Assembly: GCA_964601895.1 (NCBI GenBank)
Contig: CAZROT010000025.1
Location: 1-12,011 of the forward strand
Length of the DNA: 12,011 bases
Reading direction: 5' to 3'
Origin: CAZROT01 sp964601895
GTDB lineage: Bacteria; Pseudomonadota; Gammaproteobacteria; Enterobacterales; Enterobacteriaceae
Below, in pieces: positions 4,298-11,394 of this stretch. The translations under genes were made by a program, and so were the position numbers. The notes under the pieces are model-generated. The model saw only the letters and a list, made by a program, of their open reading frames with translations. It searched no databases and had not been told where the DNA came from. Within the stretch, counting starts at the first letter, position 1; every line of letters starts with the position of its first letter.

Positions 4298-7297
4298 ATG
4301 CGATACTACCTGCTTTTAACCACACTGGCCTGCCTGTTGGGCAAGCTTCAGCTTTCGGCACAGGCACTTACGGTGTCTGGCCGTGTATTAACGGAAAACG
4401 GCGATCCCATTGCCGGGGCAACGATCACCGCAAAACAATCCCGCCAAACAGTTGCAGTCACTAACGAAAAAGGGGAGTTTCGTTTTTCTGCTAATGGATC
4501 TTTTATTGTACTCATCATTACCAGCATAGGGTATAAACCTGCCGAATCGCCTGCTGACGGAAAAGCACTGCTTGCAATCGTCCTTTCCCGGAAAACAAAT
4601 GAACTCGACGAAGTAATTATGCAAGCCTATGGCAAAACCACCCGCAGGCTTAATACCGGCAACATAGCTAAAGTAACAGCAGAAGAAATAAGTCGTCAGC
4701 CGGTTACAAACCCGCTGGCCGCATTGCAGGGTCGTGTGCCTGGTTTGATCGTCAGTCAAACCAGCGGCGTACCCGGTTCTTCTTTCAATGTCCAGGTCAG
4801 GGGCAGAAGTTCACTTGATCTTTCTTTATCCCGAAACGATCCTTTATTCATTATTGATGGGGTGCCCTTTGAATCGGGCAACCTGCCTGTTAACCAGACA
4901 ACATCCGCTGCCAACACCCCCACATCTATATCCGAAGGGGGATTAAGCCCATTGGCAAATATTAACCCTGCCGATATAGAAAGTATTGAAGTGCTTAAAG
5001 ATGCAGATGCCACATCCATCTATGGGTCAAGAGGGGCAAATGGGGTGATCCTGGTTACAACAAAGAAGGGGCCCGTTGGAAAAATGCTGGTCAACATTAA
5101 TTATTATACGGGGTGGAGCAATGTGGCCAATGCCATGCCTATGCTCAATACACAGCAGTATTTACAAATGCGAAGGGAAGCATTTGTAAATGACGGTATA
5201 ACGCCTGCTGTAAACAATGCCCCGGATTTACTATTATGGGACACGACACGGTACACTGATTTTACCCGGATGTTAATTGGCGGCACAGCAAGGGTCAACA
5301 CATTGCAGGCAAGTGTTTCAGGAGGTACATCCTTCAACCGGTTCATGCTGGCAACAGGCTATCACCAGGAAGGGAATGTGTTTCCGGGTGATCTTTCCCT
5401 ACGGCGGATAAATGTGCAATTTTCTACACAACATCAAAGTGCGGATAAACGATTGCTAATACTGCTTAGTGGGAATTTCTCAGGCACACGGAACAATTTA
5501 TTGCGGACAGATCTGACCCGTTTTATTAACCTTCCCCCGCATCTTTTGCTCAAAGATTCTATAGGAAATATTGCATGGTCAGAAAAAGGTTCCATCTTTC
5601 CCCTGCATATTACCAATCCACTTTCTGAGTTTCAGAAGCAATACCGGTCAGCAACAGAAAACCTTAATGCCAGTTTAGTGACGGAGTACCGCATCAGCCC
5701 TGCATTGTTGGTTCGCAGCAGTTTCGGGTATGGCAATTTCCGGACAGACGAGTTATCTGTTTCGCCAAAATCTTCTATTCCTTCATGGTCATCTACCGGC
5801 GCTTCCTCTGTTTTTGCCGGCAGCCGTTTGTATAATTGGATGGCTGAGCCTCATTTGGAATATAAAACCAAACTTCTTGGGGGAACAATAAACATACTTG
5901 CCGGGGCATCAATGCAGGAACGGAAACAGGAAAGTCAATACCTGCAGGGGTCTAATTATATCAATGATCTGTTGCTGGGATCAATACGGGCTGCCGGAAC
6001 AATTACAGCCAGCAACCAGGCAGAAACGTATCGCTACGCTGCTTTTTTTGGCCGCTTTAGTTTTAACCGTGATAACAAATACCTGCTGAATCTTTCCGGC
6101 AGAAGAGATGGCTCTTCCCGGTTTGGCCCTCATCGCCAGTTTACCAATTTCGGGGCTATCGGGTCAGGTTGGATATTTTCAGAAGAAAAATTTTTTCAGA
6201 GGCATTTGCCTTTCTTTAGTTTTGGAAAATTGCGGTTAAGCTATGGCGTTACCGGCAATGATCAGATAGGTAATTATAAATTCCTTGATCTCTGGACTAA
6301 CACCAATACATCCTACCAGGGGCAACCGGGTTTGTACCCGCAAGCATTGTTTAATCCTGAATACAACTGGGAAACTAACCGGAAACTTGAAGCAGGTCTG
6401 GAACTGGGCCTGTGGCAGGATAAACTAACAACATCCGTTTCTTGGTTTCGTAACAGGTCAGACAATCAGTTGGTAAACTACCGGCTGCCAGCCCAGACAG
6501 GTTTTATCGGCATTGTCCGAAATCTTCCGGCGCTTGTGCAAAACAATGGTGTAGAAATAGCTTTTTCTGCCCGTGTTGCTGCTAAAGAAAGTCTTGAATG
6601 GCGTTGGTATGCCAACATAACCTTACCCCGCAATAAGCTATTGCGTTTTCCGGGGCTGGCATCTTCAAGCTATGCCACGTCCTACAAAGAGGGGTTACCG
6701 CTCAGCAGCTATTTTGTTTTTCGCTTCACCGGGGTTGATCCGCAAACCGGCCTTTACAGTGCCGCCGATCTGGATAGCAATGGGGCTTATAACAACAACG
6801 ACAGATCCTTTCTTGGCAACACTGATCCGCTTTATTTCGGTGGTCTGGGGCAAGACCTGCGGGTAAAAAATATTGAGTTCAGTTTCTTTTTCGATATAAG
6901 GGGACAAAAGGGCAGAAGCTATCAATCCATTATCGGCAGCACAACCCCCGGGCAAATACATAATCAGCCATCATTGGTGCTCGACAGATGGCAACATCCC
7001 GGTGATCATCGCAGCATACAAAAGTTTACCACCACCAGTGTTGCTTCATCCCGCTTGTCCAATTCCGATGGCATCTACACTGATGCATCGTTTGCGAGGT
7101 TGAAAAATGTGTCCGTTGCATGGGTGTTTCCGGCAACAAGTTGCCGGAAACTAAAAATCACCAGCAGCCGGTTTTACATACAAGGTCAAAACTTGCTGCT
7201 CATTACCGCATATAAAGGGGCTGATCCGGAAACTCAAAACTTTTATGTATTGCCTCCGTTGCGAACTATAACAGCAGGTATTCAAATAACTTTCTAA
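4298..7297 (+). CDS. SusC/RagA-family TonB-dependent outer-membrane transporter
   Basis: This 999-residue protein is a full-length SusC-type receptor: an outer-membrane 22-stranded barrel importing a bulky ligand with TonB energy and a SusD lid. In order: signal peptide (about 1-22, LSAQA), a carboxypeptidase-regulatory-like domain (about 24-98, VSGRVLTENGDPIAGATI), a probable TonB-box region (about 102-112, ELDEVIMQAYG), the plug (about 113-258) with the SusC signature KDADATSIYGSRGANGVILV (234-253), then the barrel, which ends in phenylalanine (GIQITF). There is no STN domain before the carboxypeptidase-like domain, so sigma-factor signalling is unlikely. It lies 32 nt after the thioredoxin gene and 10 nt before susD. 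The substrate cannot be read from the sequence; no glycosidase or peptidase neighbour gives a hint. A 26-bp palindrome lies inside the gene at 7126-7151. Confidence 0.97.
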   Translation: MRYYLLLTTLACLLGKLQLSAQALTVSGRVLTENGDPIAGATITAKQSRQTVAVTNEKGEFRFSANGSFIVLIITSIGYKPAESPADGKALLAIVLSRKTNELDEVIMQAYGKTTRRLNTGNIAKVTAEEISRQPVTNPLAALQGRVPGLIVSQTSGVPGSSFNVQVRGRSSLDLSLSRNDPLFIIDGVPFESGNLPVNQTTSAANTPTSISEGGLSPLANINPADIESIEVLKDADATSIYGSRGANGVILVTTKKGPVGKMLVNINYYTGWSNVANAMPMLNTQQYLQMRREAFVNDGITPAVNNAPDLLLWDTTRYTDFTRMLIGGTARVNTLQASVSGGTSFNRFMLATGYHQEGNVFPGDLSLRRINVQFSTQHQSADKRLLILLSGNFSGTRNNLLRTDLTRFINLPPHLLLKDSIGNIAWSEKGSIFPLHITNPLSEFQKQYRSATENLNASLVTEYRISPALLVRSSFGYGNFRTDELSVSPKSSIPSWSSTGASSVFAGSRLYNWMAEPHLEYKTKLLGGTINILAGASMQERKQESQYLQGSNYINDLLLGSIRAAGTITASNQAETYRYAAFFGRFSFNRDNKYLLNLSGRRDGSSRFGPHRQFTNFGAIGSGWIFSEEKFFQRHLPFFSFGKLRLSYGVTGNDQIGNYKFLDLWTNTNTSYQGQPGLYPQALFNPEYNWETNRKLEAGLELGLWQDKLTTSVSWFRNRSDNQLVNYRLPAQTGFIGIVRNLPALVQNNGVEIAFSARVAAKESLEWRWYANITLPRNKLLRFPGLASSSYATSYKEGLPLSSYFVFRFTGVDPQTGLYSAADLDSNGAYNNNDRSFLGNTDPLYFGGLGQDLRVKNIEFSFFFDIRGQKGRSYQSIIGSTTPGQIHNQPSLVLDRWQHPGDHRSIQKFTTTSVASSRLSNSDGIYTDASFARLKNVSVAWVFPATSCRKLKITSSRFYIQGQNLLLITAYKGADPETQNFYVLPPLRTITAGIQITF
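7126..7151. repeat. 26-bp near-perfect palindrome inside the susC gene
   Basis: GTTTCCGGCAAC (7126-7137) and GTTGCCGGAAAC (7140-7151) are perfect 12-bp inverted copies separated by two bases. It lies near the 3' end of the SusC frame (encoding FPATSCRKL) and keeps the frame. A hairpin this strong in coding DNA could attenuate ribosomes or be a coding-compatible repeat insertion. Confidence 0.6.
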
Positions 7298-7307
7298 AAA
7301 TATTTTT

Positions 7308-8693
7308 ATGCGATTTACCTTTTTAATTACTATTTATACACTGATTACTATCAGCGCTTTCATAAGCGGGTGCAGAAAATTTGTAAATCTCCCGGCCCCG
7401 CCAACTATGATAGAAAGAAGCCTGATTTTCTCTGATGAACAGGCTGCTTTTTCAGCGTTGACAGGTCTTTATAGCCGTCTGTCGCAAGTGAACCTGGAAT
7501 TTGCAAACGCTGGTGTAACATTTTATGCCAGCCTTTCGGCAGATGATCTGCTCTACGATGGGACCAGCCCTTCAATTAATATGTTTGCCACCAATTCACT
7601 GACAGCAGATGAAACTACAGGAGTGAGGGACAGGCTCTGGAATGCCATGTACCGTACAATCTTTCACGCAAATTCAATACTGGAAGGATTGTCTGCCTCT
7701 CCAAATCTTGCGGTTTCATTTTCCGGTCAGTTAAAAGGAGAGTGTCTTGTGATCAGGTCACTTCATTATTTTTATCTGGCAAACTTATTTGGGGACGTAC
7801 CATTATTACTTGGTACGGATTATCTTTCTAATCAAAGCAGCCCAAGGACTCCTGTTACTGACATCTATCGGCAGATAGAAACCGATCTCCGGGAAGCAAT
7901 GGCCTTGTTGAGTGATAATTATCCTTCAGCTAACCGGGGACGCATCAATCGAATGGCCGCCGCTGCTTTATTGTCGAGGGCATACCTGTATCAGCAAAAA
8001 TGGGTTGAAGCAGAGGCAACCGCTCAGCAAGTTATACTGTCGGGCCAGTATAATCTTGTGCAAAACCTGCAGGCAGTATTCTTACCTGCTTCTGGTGAAA
8101 CGATCTGGCAGTTAACACGGGATAATTCTAATACCGCTTCTGGTATTAATTATATTCCTGCTTCCGCAACAGTCAGGCCTGCATATACTATTTCATCTTC
8201 CTTGCAGCAATCCTTTGAACCAAATGATCTGCGAAAAATAAACTGGATAGGGAAAAATACAGTGGGTGGCCAGGATTACTTTTTTCCATACAAATACAAA
8301 CTAAGGACAACAACGCCTGTCGGCGAATTTGAAGTAGTGCTGAGGCTTGCTGAACAATACCTGGTTTGTGCAGAAGCAAGAGCCCGGCAAAACAAACTTA
8401 GTGGTGCTGATGGTGCAGCCGCATGCCTTGACAAAATTAGGCAGCGGGCAGGGTTACCACCATCAATTGGATTGACAGTTGACGACATGCTTATCGCAAT
8501 TCAAAAGGAAAGACAAACAGAATTGTTTGCAGAGTGGGGGCATCGTTGGTTTGATCTGAAAAGGACCGGCAAAGCCGATATTGTTTTGGGGCCAATAAAA
8601 GCACCTGGTTGGCAGTCTACGGATGTCCTTTATCCAATACCCGCTTATGAAATGCATACCAATCCTCTCTTAATACAAAATTCCGGCTACTAA
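7308..8693 (+). CDS. SusD/RagB-family substrate-binding lipoprotein
   Basis: This 461-residue lipoprotein has a type II signal peptide with lipobox FISGC (C22), so it is lipid-anchored and expected at the cell surface capping the SusC barrel. The body is helical and TPR-like, with the conserved region RSLHYFYLANLFGDVPL at 150-166. Two C-terminal SusD signatures are clear: ERQTELFAEWGHRWFDLKR (401-419) and YPIPAYEMHTNPLL...QNSGY at the very end (442-461). The length is somewhat shorter than many family members but complete. It starts 10 nt after the susC stop, and both genes begin ATGCGAT. It functions with the upstream SusC as the ligand-capturing subunit; the ligand is unknown. Confidence 0.96.
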   Translation: MRFTFLITIYTLITISAFISGCRKFVNLPAPPTMIERSLIFSDEQAAFSALTGLYSRLSQVNLEFANAGVTFYASLSADDLLYDGTSPSINMFATNSLTADETTGVRDRLWNAMYRTIFHANSILEGLSASPNLAVSFSGQLKGECLVIRSLHYFYLANLFGDVPLLLGTDYLSNQSSPRTPVTDIYRQIETDLREAMALLSDNYPSANRGRINRMAAAALLSRAYLYQQKWVEAEATAQQVILSGQYNLVQNLQAVFLPASGETIWQLTRDNSNTASGINYIPASATVRPAYTISSSLQQSFEPNDLRKINWIGKNTVGGQDYFFPYKYKLRTTTPVGEFEVVLRLAEQYLVCAEARARQNKLSGADGAAACLDKIRQRAGLPPSIGLTVDDMLIAIQKERQTELFAEWGHRWFDLKRTGKADIVLGPIKAPGWQSTDVLYPIPAYEMHTNPLLIQNSGY

Positions 8694-8697
8694 TTCA

Positions 8698-8744
8698 GGA
8701 AAGAGAGTGTCCTGAATAAAGAACAGCACAGGCACTCTCTTTCC
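8698..8744. terminator. Strong hairpin between convergent susD and DUF6520-like genes
   Basis: GGAAAGAGAGTG (8698-8709) and CACTCTCTTTCC (8733-8744) pair perfectly (12 bp), continued inward by CCTG/CAGG (8711-8714 with 8729-8732). On the plus strand it is followed by CTTTCATTTATTC. It starts 5 nt after the susD stop and ends 7 nt before the stop of the convergent gene, as expected of a shared bidirectional terminator. Competing pairings exist: ATTCAGGA (8693-8700) with TCCTGAAT (8710-8717), and CCTGAATAAA (8711-8720) with TTTATTCAGG (8751-8760). Confidence 0.65.
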
Positions 8745-8751
8745 CTTTCAT

Positions 8752-9084
8752 TTATTCAGGTTGCAGAATCTGGTCATCTCCACGTTCCTCAACAGGAAGA
8801 TCGAATATTATTTCAGGTAGTTTCTCAGGAAAACCACGAAGACAATCAATACTTCCGCCACCACATGAGTTTGGTACCTCGCTTTTGGTATAGTACCCCT
8901 CGTATGCCGTTGTACCATTCAGCACAACGCCATCCGGGTATCCGGTGGGATACTCGACAGTATACCAGTGAAGTTCATCTTCGGTTTTGATTGTTTTTTT
9001 AGAATTGCTGAATGCACTCATTGAAAACACAATCGCCAATGCTGCTATAACAGCAAACAAAGGCAAAAAAATCCTGGTCTTCAT
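8752..9084 (-). CDS. Small secreted DUF6520-like protein
   Basis: This 110-residue protein starts MKTRIFLPLF, with a hydrophobic stretch to about residue 25 (SMSAF) that fits a Sec signal or N-terminal anchor. The mature part has a tryptophan/tyrosine motif (LHWYTVEYP, 39-47), two cysteines (C74, C81) in CGGGSIDCLRGF, and an acidic end. Signal type, length, aromatic motif and paired cysteines match my recollection of DUF6520, small envelope proteins of unknown function in Bacteroidota. The cysteine pair could form a periplasmic disulfide, making the nearby thioredoxin an attractive but unproven partner. The ATG at 9084 follows an A/T-rich leader. Its 3' end faces susD across the hairpin at 8698-8744. 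Confidence 0.72.
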   Translation of the reverse strand: MKTRIFLPLFAVIAALAIVFSMSAFSNSKKTIKTEDELHWYTVEYPTGYPDGVVLNGTTAYEGYYTKSEVPNSCGGGSIDCLRGFPEKLPEIIFDLPVEERGDDQILQPE

Positions 9085-9403
9085 CTTGTTTAATGTTTTA
9101 TACGTTAAAAATGGTTTGTTCCGTTCACCTCAAGGCAGACCGGTTTAATGGGCCAGCAGGGCAGCACACACAACAACAGCAGGTCTTCATCCTTTACGTC
9201 TTTGCTCCCTGTTTTTCAAAGGAGGCAGTTGGGCTGTTTAAGCCGGGGATATTGCCTGCAATGTGGTAGCCACCATTTGCTGTCTGTCAGAACTAAAACC
9301 CTGAACCGCTTTTCGGGTTGCGGTTATGATAGCTTTCACCCGAAATAAAAGCCATCCTTGTTGCAACAAATATTATCAGGCACTCCTGTGCAATTATTTC
9401 CAT

Positions 9404-9440
9404 ATAAACAGCACCAATCGTAAAAACAGGTGCTGTTTAT
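9404..9440. terminator. 12-bp hairpin, possible terminator
   Basis: ATAAACAGCACC (9404-9415) and GGTGCTGTTTAT (9429-9440) are perfect inverted copies around a 13-nt loop. On the minus strand the stem begins right at the stop codon of the open frame 9440-9661. Both strands end the 3' arm in GTTTAT, so a weak bidirectional terminator is possible; no long T-run is present. Confidence 0.4.
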
Positions 9441-9661
9441 CATCGCTTATTCTCGCATAAGCATTGCGTCCTTTCGCACCGATCCCGCTTATGAAACTTA
9501 CCAGCATCTCCGGTATCATTAGGAAGCCACTCAAGTTTTATGTCAGGGTAACTGGCTTCCCCATCGGCACGCCTCACACTCCCCGGACAGGGTGTGGTTG
9601 TATAGATGCTCCCTTCAATATTCTGCGTAAATGTAAAACCGTTCAGCAGCAGGGCAGAGGG
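9440..9661 (-). pseudogene. Possible relic of a small cysteine-containing secreted protein
   Basis: A minus-strand frame stays open for 73 codons and ends in TGA (9442-9440) exactly at a 12-bp hairpin, but it has no ATG start: an in-frame TGA lies just upstream (9664-9662). Its translation looks protein-like, with QNIEGSIYTTTPCPGS near the middle and IKLEWLPND after it, plus later cysteines. I recognise no family with confidence; a C-terminal remnant of a small exported protein like its DUF6520-like neighbour is possible. It may be chance. Confidence 0.2.
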
Positions 9662-9678
9662 TCATTTGACCCTTTTTT
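9658..9678 (+). terminator. Small plus-strand intrinsic-terminator-like hairpin
   Basis: AGGGTC (9658-9663) pairs with GACCCT (9668-9673) over a 4-nt loop and is followed directly by TTTTT. In form it is a plus-strand intrinsic terminator, yet no plus-strand gene precedes it. It lies 17 bp beyond the 3' end of the minus-strand regulator gene and could shield that gene from opposing transcription. Confidence 0.35.
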
Positions 9679-9694
9679 AGCTATTAAAAAAATA

Positions 9695-10255
9695 TCAGCG
9701 TCGCCTTGCTCTTGTTAACGAGCTTTTGCTGATACCAAGATAGGAGGCAATAATTTCCAGCGGCAAACGGCTCAGCAGGTGGCCGTAATGTTGTTCAAAA
9801 AATCGGTACCGTTTTTCAGTCGCTAACATACCGGTGGCCTGTATGCGAATATCTTTCAGATCGCTATACCAGTCGGTCAATTTTGTTCTTATCTCTTTTG
9901 CTTCAGGATAATGCATAAAAATATACTGCAGGGCCACATGATCAATGCTCCGGGTATGGCAATCTTCCAGTGCTTCTATGTAATATTCGCTTGGCTGCTG
10001 TTCAAATAAACTTTTTGCATTCAATATCACATTGTCTTCGGCTGCAAACCAGGCGGTCACTTCGTGCCCGTTTGTATAATAAAAACAGCGCACCAGCCCT
10101 TTTTCTAAATACCAGGCCCGCCTGCACACCTGTCCTTCTTCAAGCAGGTATTTGTTTTTTGCTGTGGCACGATATGTCGTCACCTCCCGCAGGTAATTTT
10201 CCATGGCAGGCGAAACAAGATAAAAATGGTTCAGACAGGTGAACGCACTATTCAC
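9695..10255 (-). CDS. Crp/Fnr-family transcriptional regulator (Bacteroidota type)
   Basis: This 186-residue protein has a cyclic-nucleotide-binding-like beta-barrel (about 25-120), including KYLLEEGQVCRRAWYLEKGL (35-54), then a linker helix and a short C-terminal helix-turn-helix (about 148-186: RLPLEIIASYLGISKSSLTR). This is the layout of short Crp-like regulators in Bacteroidota, most of which lack the canonical cAMP-binding residues. No RxS phosphate-binding motif is apparent, so cAMP sensing is doubtful. The frame starts at GTG 10255; an in-frame TAA lies 12 nt further upstream. ATG at 10204 (M18) is the alternative, but residues 9-17 (NHFYLVSPA) look family-like, favouring GTG. The 113-bp duplicated element with paired dyads upstream suggests dimer-controlled transcription. 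The targets are unknown. Confidence 0.9.
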   Translation of the reverse strand: MNSAFTCLNHFYLVSPAMENYLREVTTYRATAKNKYLLEEGQVCRRAWYLEKGLVRCFYYTNGHEVTAWFAAEDNVILNAKSLFEQQPSEYYIEALEDCHTRSIDHVALQYIFMHYPEAKEIRTKLTDWYSDLKDIRIQATGMLATEKRYRFFEQHYGHLLSRLPLEIIASYLGISKSSLTRARRR

Positions 10256-10277
10256 AATAAAAATTTATTATGCTCTT

Positions 10278-10390
10278 TTTGTTTTCTTACACTGCTAATC
10301 TCTGTCATTTCAATTCCCTGGTCAATCCCGAAAACAGGATAAACCATATCCCGTTTTTGGGACTAAATGCCCCTTTCCTGCTCAAGATCA
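10278..10390 (-). promoter_or_regulatory. Promoter-proximal element, copy 1, with two 16-bp dyads
   Basis: This is the copy next to the Crp-family gene. The gene-proximal 22 nt (10278-10299) are identical to copy 2. Farther upstream are two dyads of form RTCC-N8-GGAY: ATCC/GGAT at 10325-10340 and ATCC/GGAC at 10348-10363, with centres 23 bp apart. This looks like a tandem operator or paired RNA hairpins upstream of the regulator. Autoregulation by the Crp-family protein is a natural guess, though the half-sites do not resemble TGTGA. Confidence 0.55.
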
Positions 10391-10514
10391 GGTCTGCCTC
10401 ACCAATATGTATCTCCTGGTTTAGCGACCAATTTCTTATTCCTTATTAGCACTACTTTGTCTTACCGGCCAAATAACCAGAAAGCGACTACAGCATATAA
10501 ATGCACATAATTTC

Positions 10515-10627
10515 TTTGTTTTCTTACACTGCTAATTTCAGCCATTCAGATTTCTTGACCAGTCCTATTAATAGGACAAACCTTGTCCAATTTCCAGGAC
10601 AAAATGCGCCTATCCCGGCTATAATCA
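10515..10627 (-). promoter_or_regulatory. Duplicate of the element, copy 2, with two 16-bp dyads
   Basis: Collinear with copy 1 at a constant offset of 237 bp and no indels over 113 bp, roughly 70% identical by eye. Its dyads are GTCC-N8-GGAC at 10562-10577 (a perfect 16-bp palindrome) and GTCC-N8-GGAC at 10585-10600 (extended to TTGTCC/GGACAA). Centre spacing is again 23 bp. Bases differ from copy 1 while symmetry is kept. No gene follows it before copy 1, so it is either a second upstream promoter/operator or the leftover control region of a deleted gene. Confidence 0.55.
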
Positions 10628-10636
10628 TGTTTATCT

Positions 10637-10724
10637 TCTCCACGCCTCGCTTATCGCTGCGCCTTTTTGTGTCCCCTCTCAGCACCTCTGCACCTTTGCG
10701 GTCATATCATTGCGTCTTTGCACA
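10637..10724. repeat. Dispersed intergenic repeat of the CCTCTGCACCTTTGCGG type
   Basis: The stretch contains CAGCACCTCTGCACCTTTG and shortly after TTGCGTCTTTGC, related short units. From memory this sequence type (read on the other strand as CGCAAAGG-type units) is scattered through many Bacteroidota intergenic regions and yields spurious ORFs. Genome-wide copy number cannot be tested here. Confidence 0.4.
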
Positions 10725-11199
10725 ATCTTACATCCTTGCTGGAAGCTCATTTCCACCGCTGAAACTCTTAGGGTCTTCCCGGAAAATCCTCCTACTCCAA
10801 AACCATTTTCAAATATTCCATCCGCACACCCCGTCTGGCATCGCCTTCCCCCAATGCTTAACAACTGTGAAAGCTTAGCCTGTATCATTTGCAAGTAGGG
10901 AAGGATCAGGAAAGAGTATAAAATTACCAACTACACAGTTGCAATTTTTAGTTTTTGCTATTCGTCAAGCTTCCCTGCATAAAACTTGATAAATGGCAAT
11001 CAGGAATTTGCTGCATATTCATAGTCAAATCTCACGCAGGGAATTCATCGTTTGCACCGCTATTTCATAAAGCAAACTAATTTCCGCATAAAGAAAAAAC
11101 AACAGTATTTATACGGGTTTTTTTAGTAAGAAAGTTATTCGTTTCTCAGACGAATCTCTGTTTCAGTCTTAATCTGACTACAGCTTTGAGAGTGTAAAA

Positions 11200-11234
11200 A
11201 GTGACTCGTCGTTGCTATAAAACGACGAGTCACT
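11200..11234 (-). terminator. Intrinsic terminator downstream of the 96-aa protein gene
   Basis: AGTGACTCGTCGTT (11200-11213) and AACGACGAGTCACT (11221-11234) pair perfectly over 14 bp with a 7-nt loop. Read on the minus strand the stem is followed by TTTTAC, giving a classic intrinsic terminator. The nearest upstream minus-strand gene is the 96-aa protein, ending at 11395, about 160 nt away. Confidence 0.55.
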
Positions 11235-11352
11235 CCTTAAAGTTTTATAATTGTTAGCTTTTGAAAGGCTGGAGGAGTCTCGTCTAAAAAAAAAGCATTT
11301 CAACATCCAACAACCCTAACCCCCGTATCCTGCTCCAGCTAATGTTCTTTAA

Positions 11353-11382
11353 CTACTGACTACAGACTATTGACTAATGACT
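11353..11382. repeat. Short degenerate tandem repeat of TGACTA-like units
   Basis: Four consecutive 7-8-nt units resembling TGACTAC occur (CTGACTA, CAGACTAT, TGACTAA, TGACT), right after the 3' end of the minus-strand 96-aa gene. It is a degenerate simple repeat; from memory similar strings recur between Bacteroidota genes. Confidence 0.4.
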
Positions 11383-11394
11383 CCCGTCTCCCGG

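Larger units (their letters stand above)
9085..9694. other. 610-bp interval without an intact gene
   Basis: Between the DUF6520-like gene and the Crp-family gene I find only small hairpins, a possible gene relic (9440-9661, minus) and a plus-strand terminator-like hairpin. Plus-strand frames at 9148-9348 and 9464-9718 encode cysteine-rich or low-complexity sequence without recognisable domains; the second runs through the 3' end of the regulator gene. At 9304-9345 two exclusive hairpins are possible: AACCGC (9304-9309) with GCGGTT (9320-9325), or TTTCGGGT (9311-9318) with ACCCGAAA (9338-9345). Confidence 0.4.
10256..11394. other. 1.1-kb region without an intact gene
   Basis: Apart from the two copies of the regulatory element, a dispersed-type repeat, a minus-strand terminator and a run of TGACT-like units, I see no gene. 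Frames at 10501-10878 (plus) and 10679-10930 (minus) lack recognisable domains and read through repeat sequence. A small hairpin ATTCGT/ACGAAT lies at 11137-11155. The region is A/T-rich after about 10920. Confidence 0.45.

Noticed and set aside
4388..6961. Several open frames overlapping susC on both strands
   Set aside because: They are shadows of the SusC frame, which has clear family motifs from end to end.
9464..9718. 84-codon plus-strand frame
   Set aside because: It runs into the 3' end of the Crp-family gene on the other strand, passes through a terminator-like hairpin and has no recognisable domain.
1343..11234. Shared AGTGACT/AGTCACT ends of the 1343 palindrome and the 11200 hairpin as element boundaries
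   Set aside because: The shared block is only 7 nt, and the 11200 hairpin is well explained as a minus-strand terminator.
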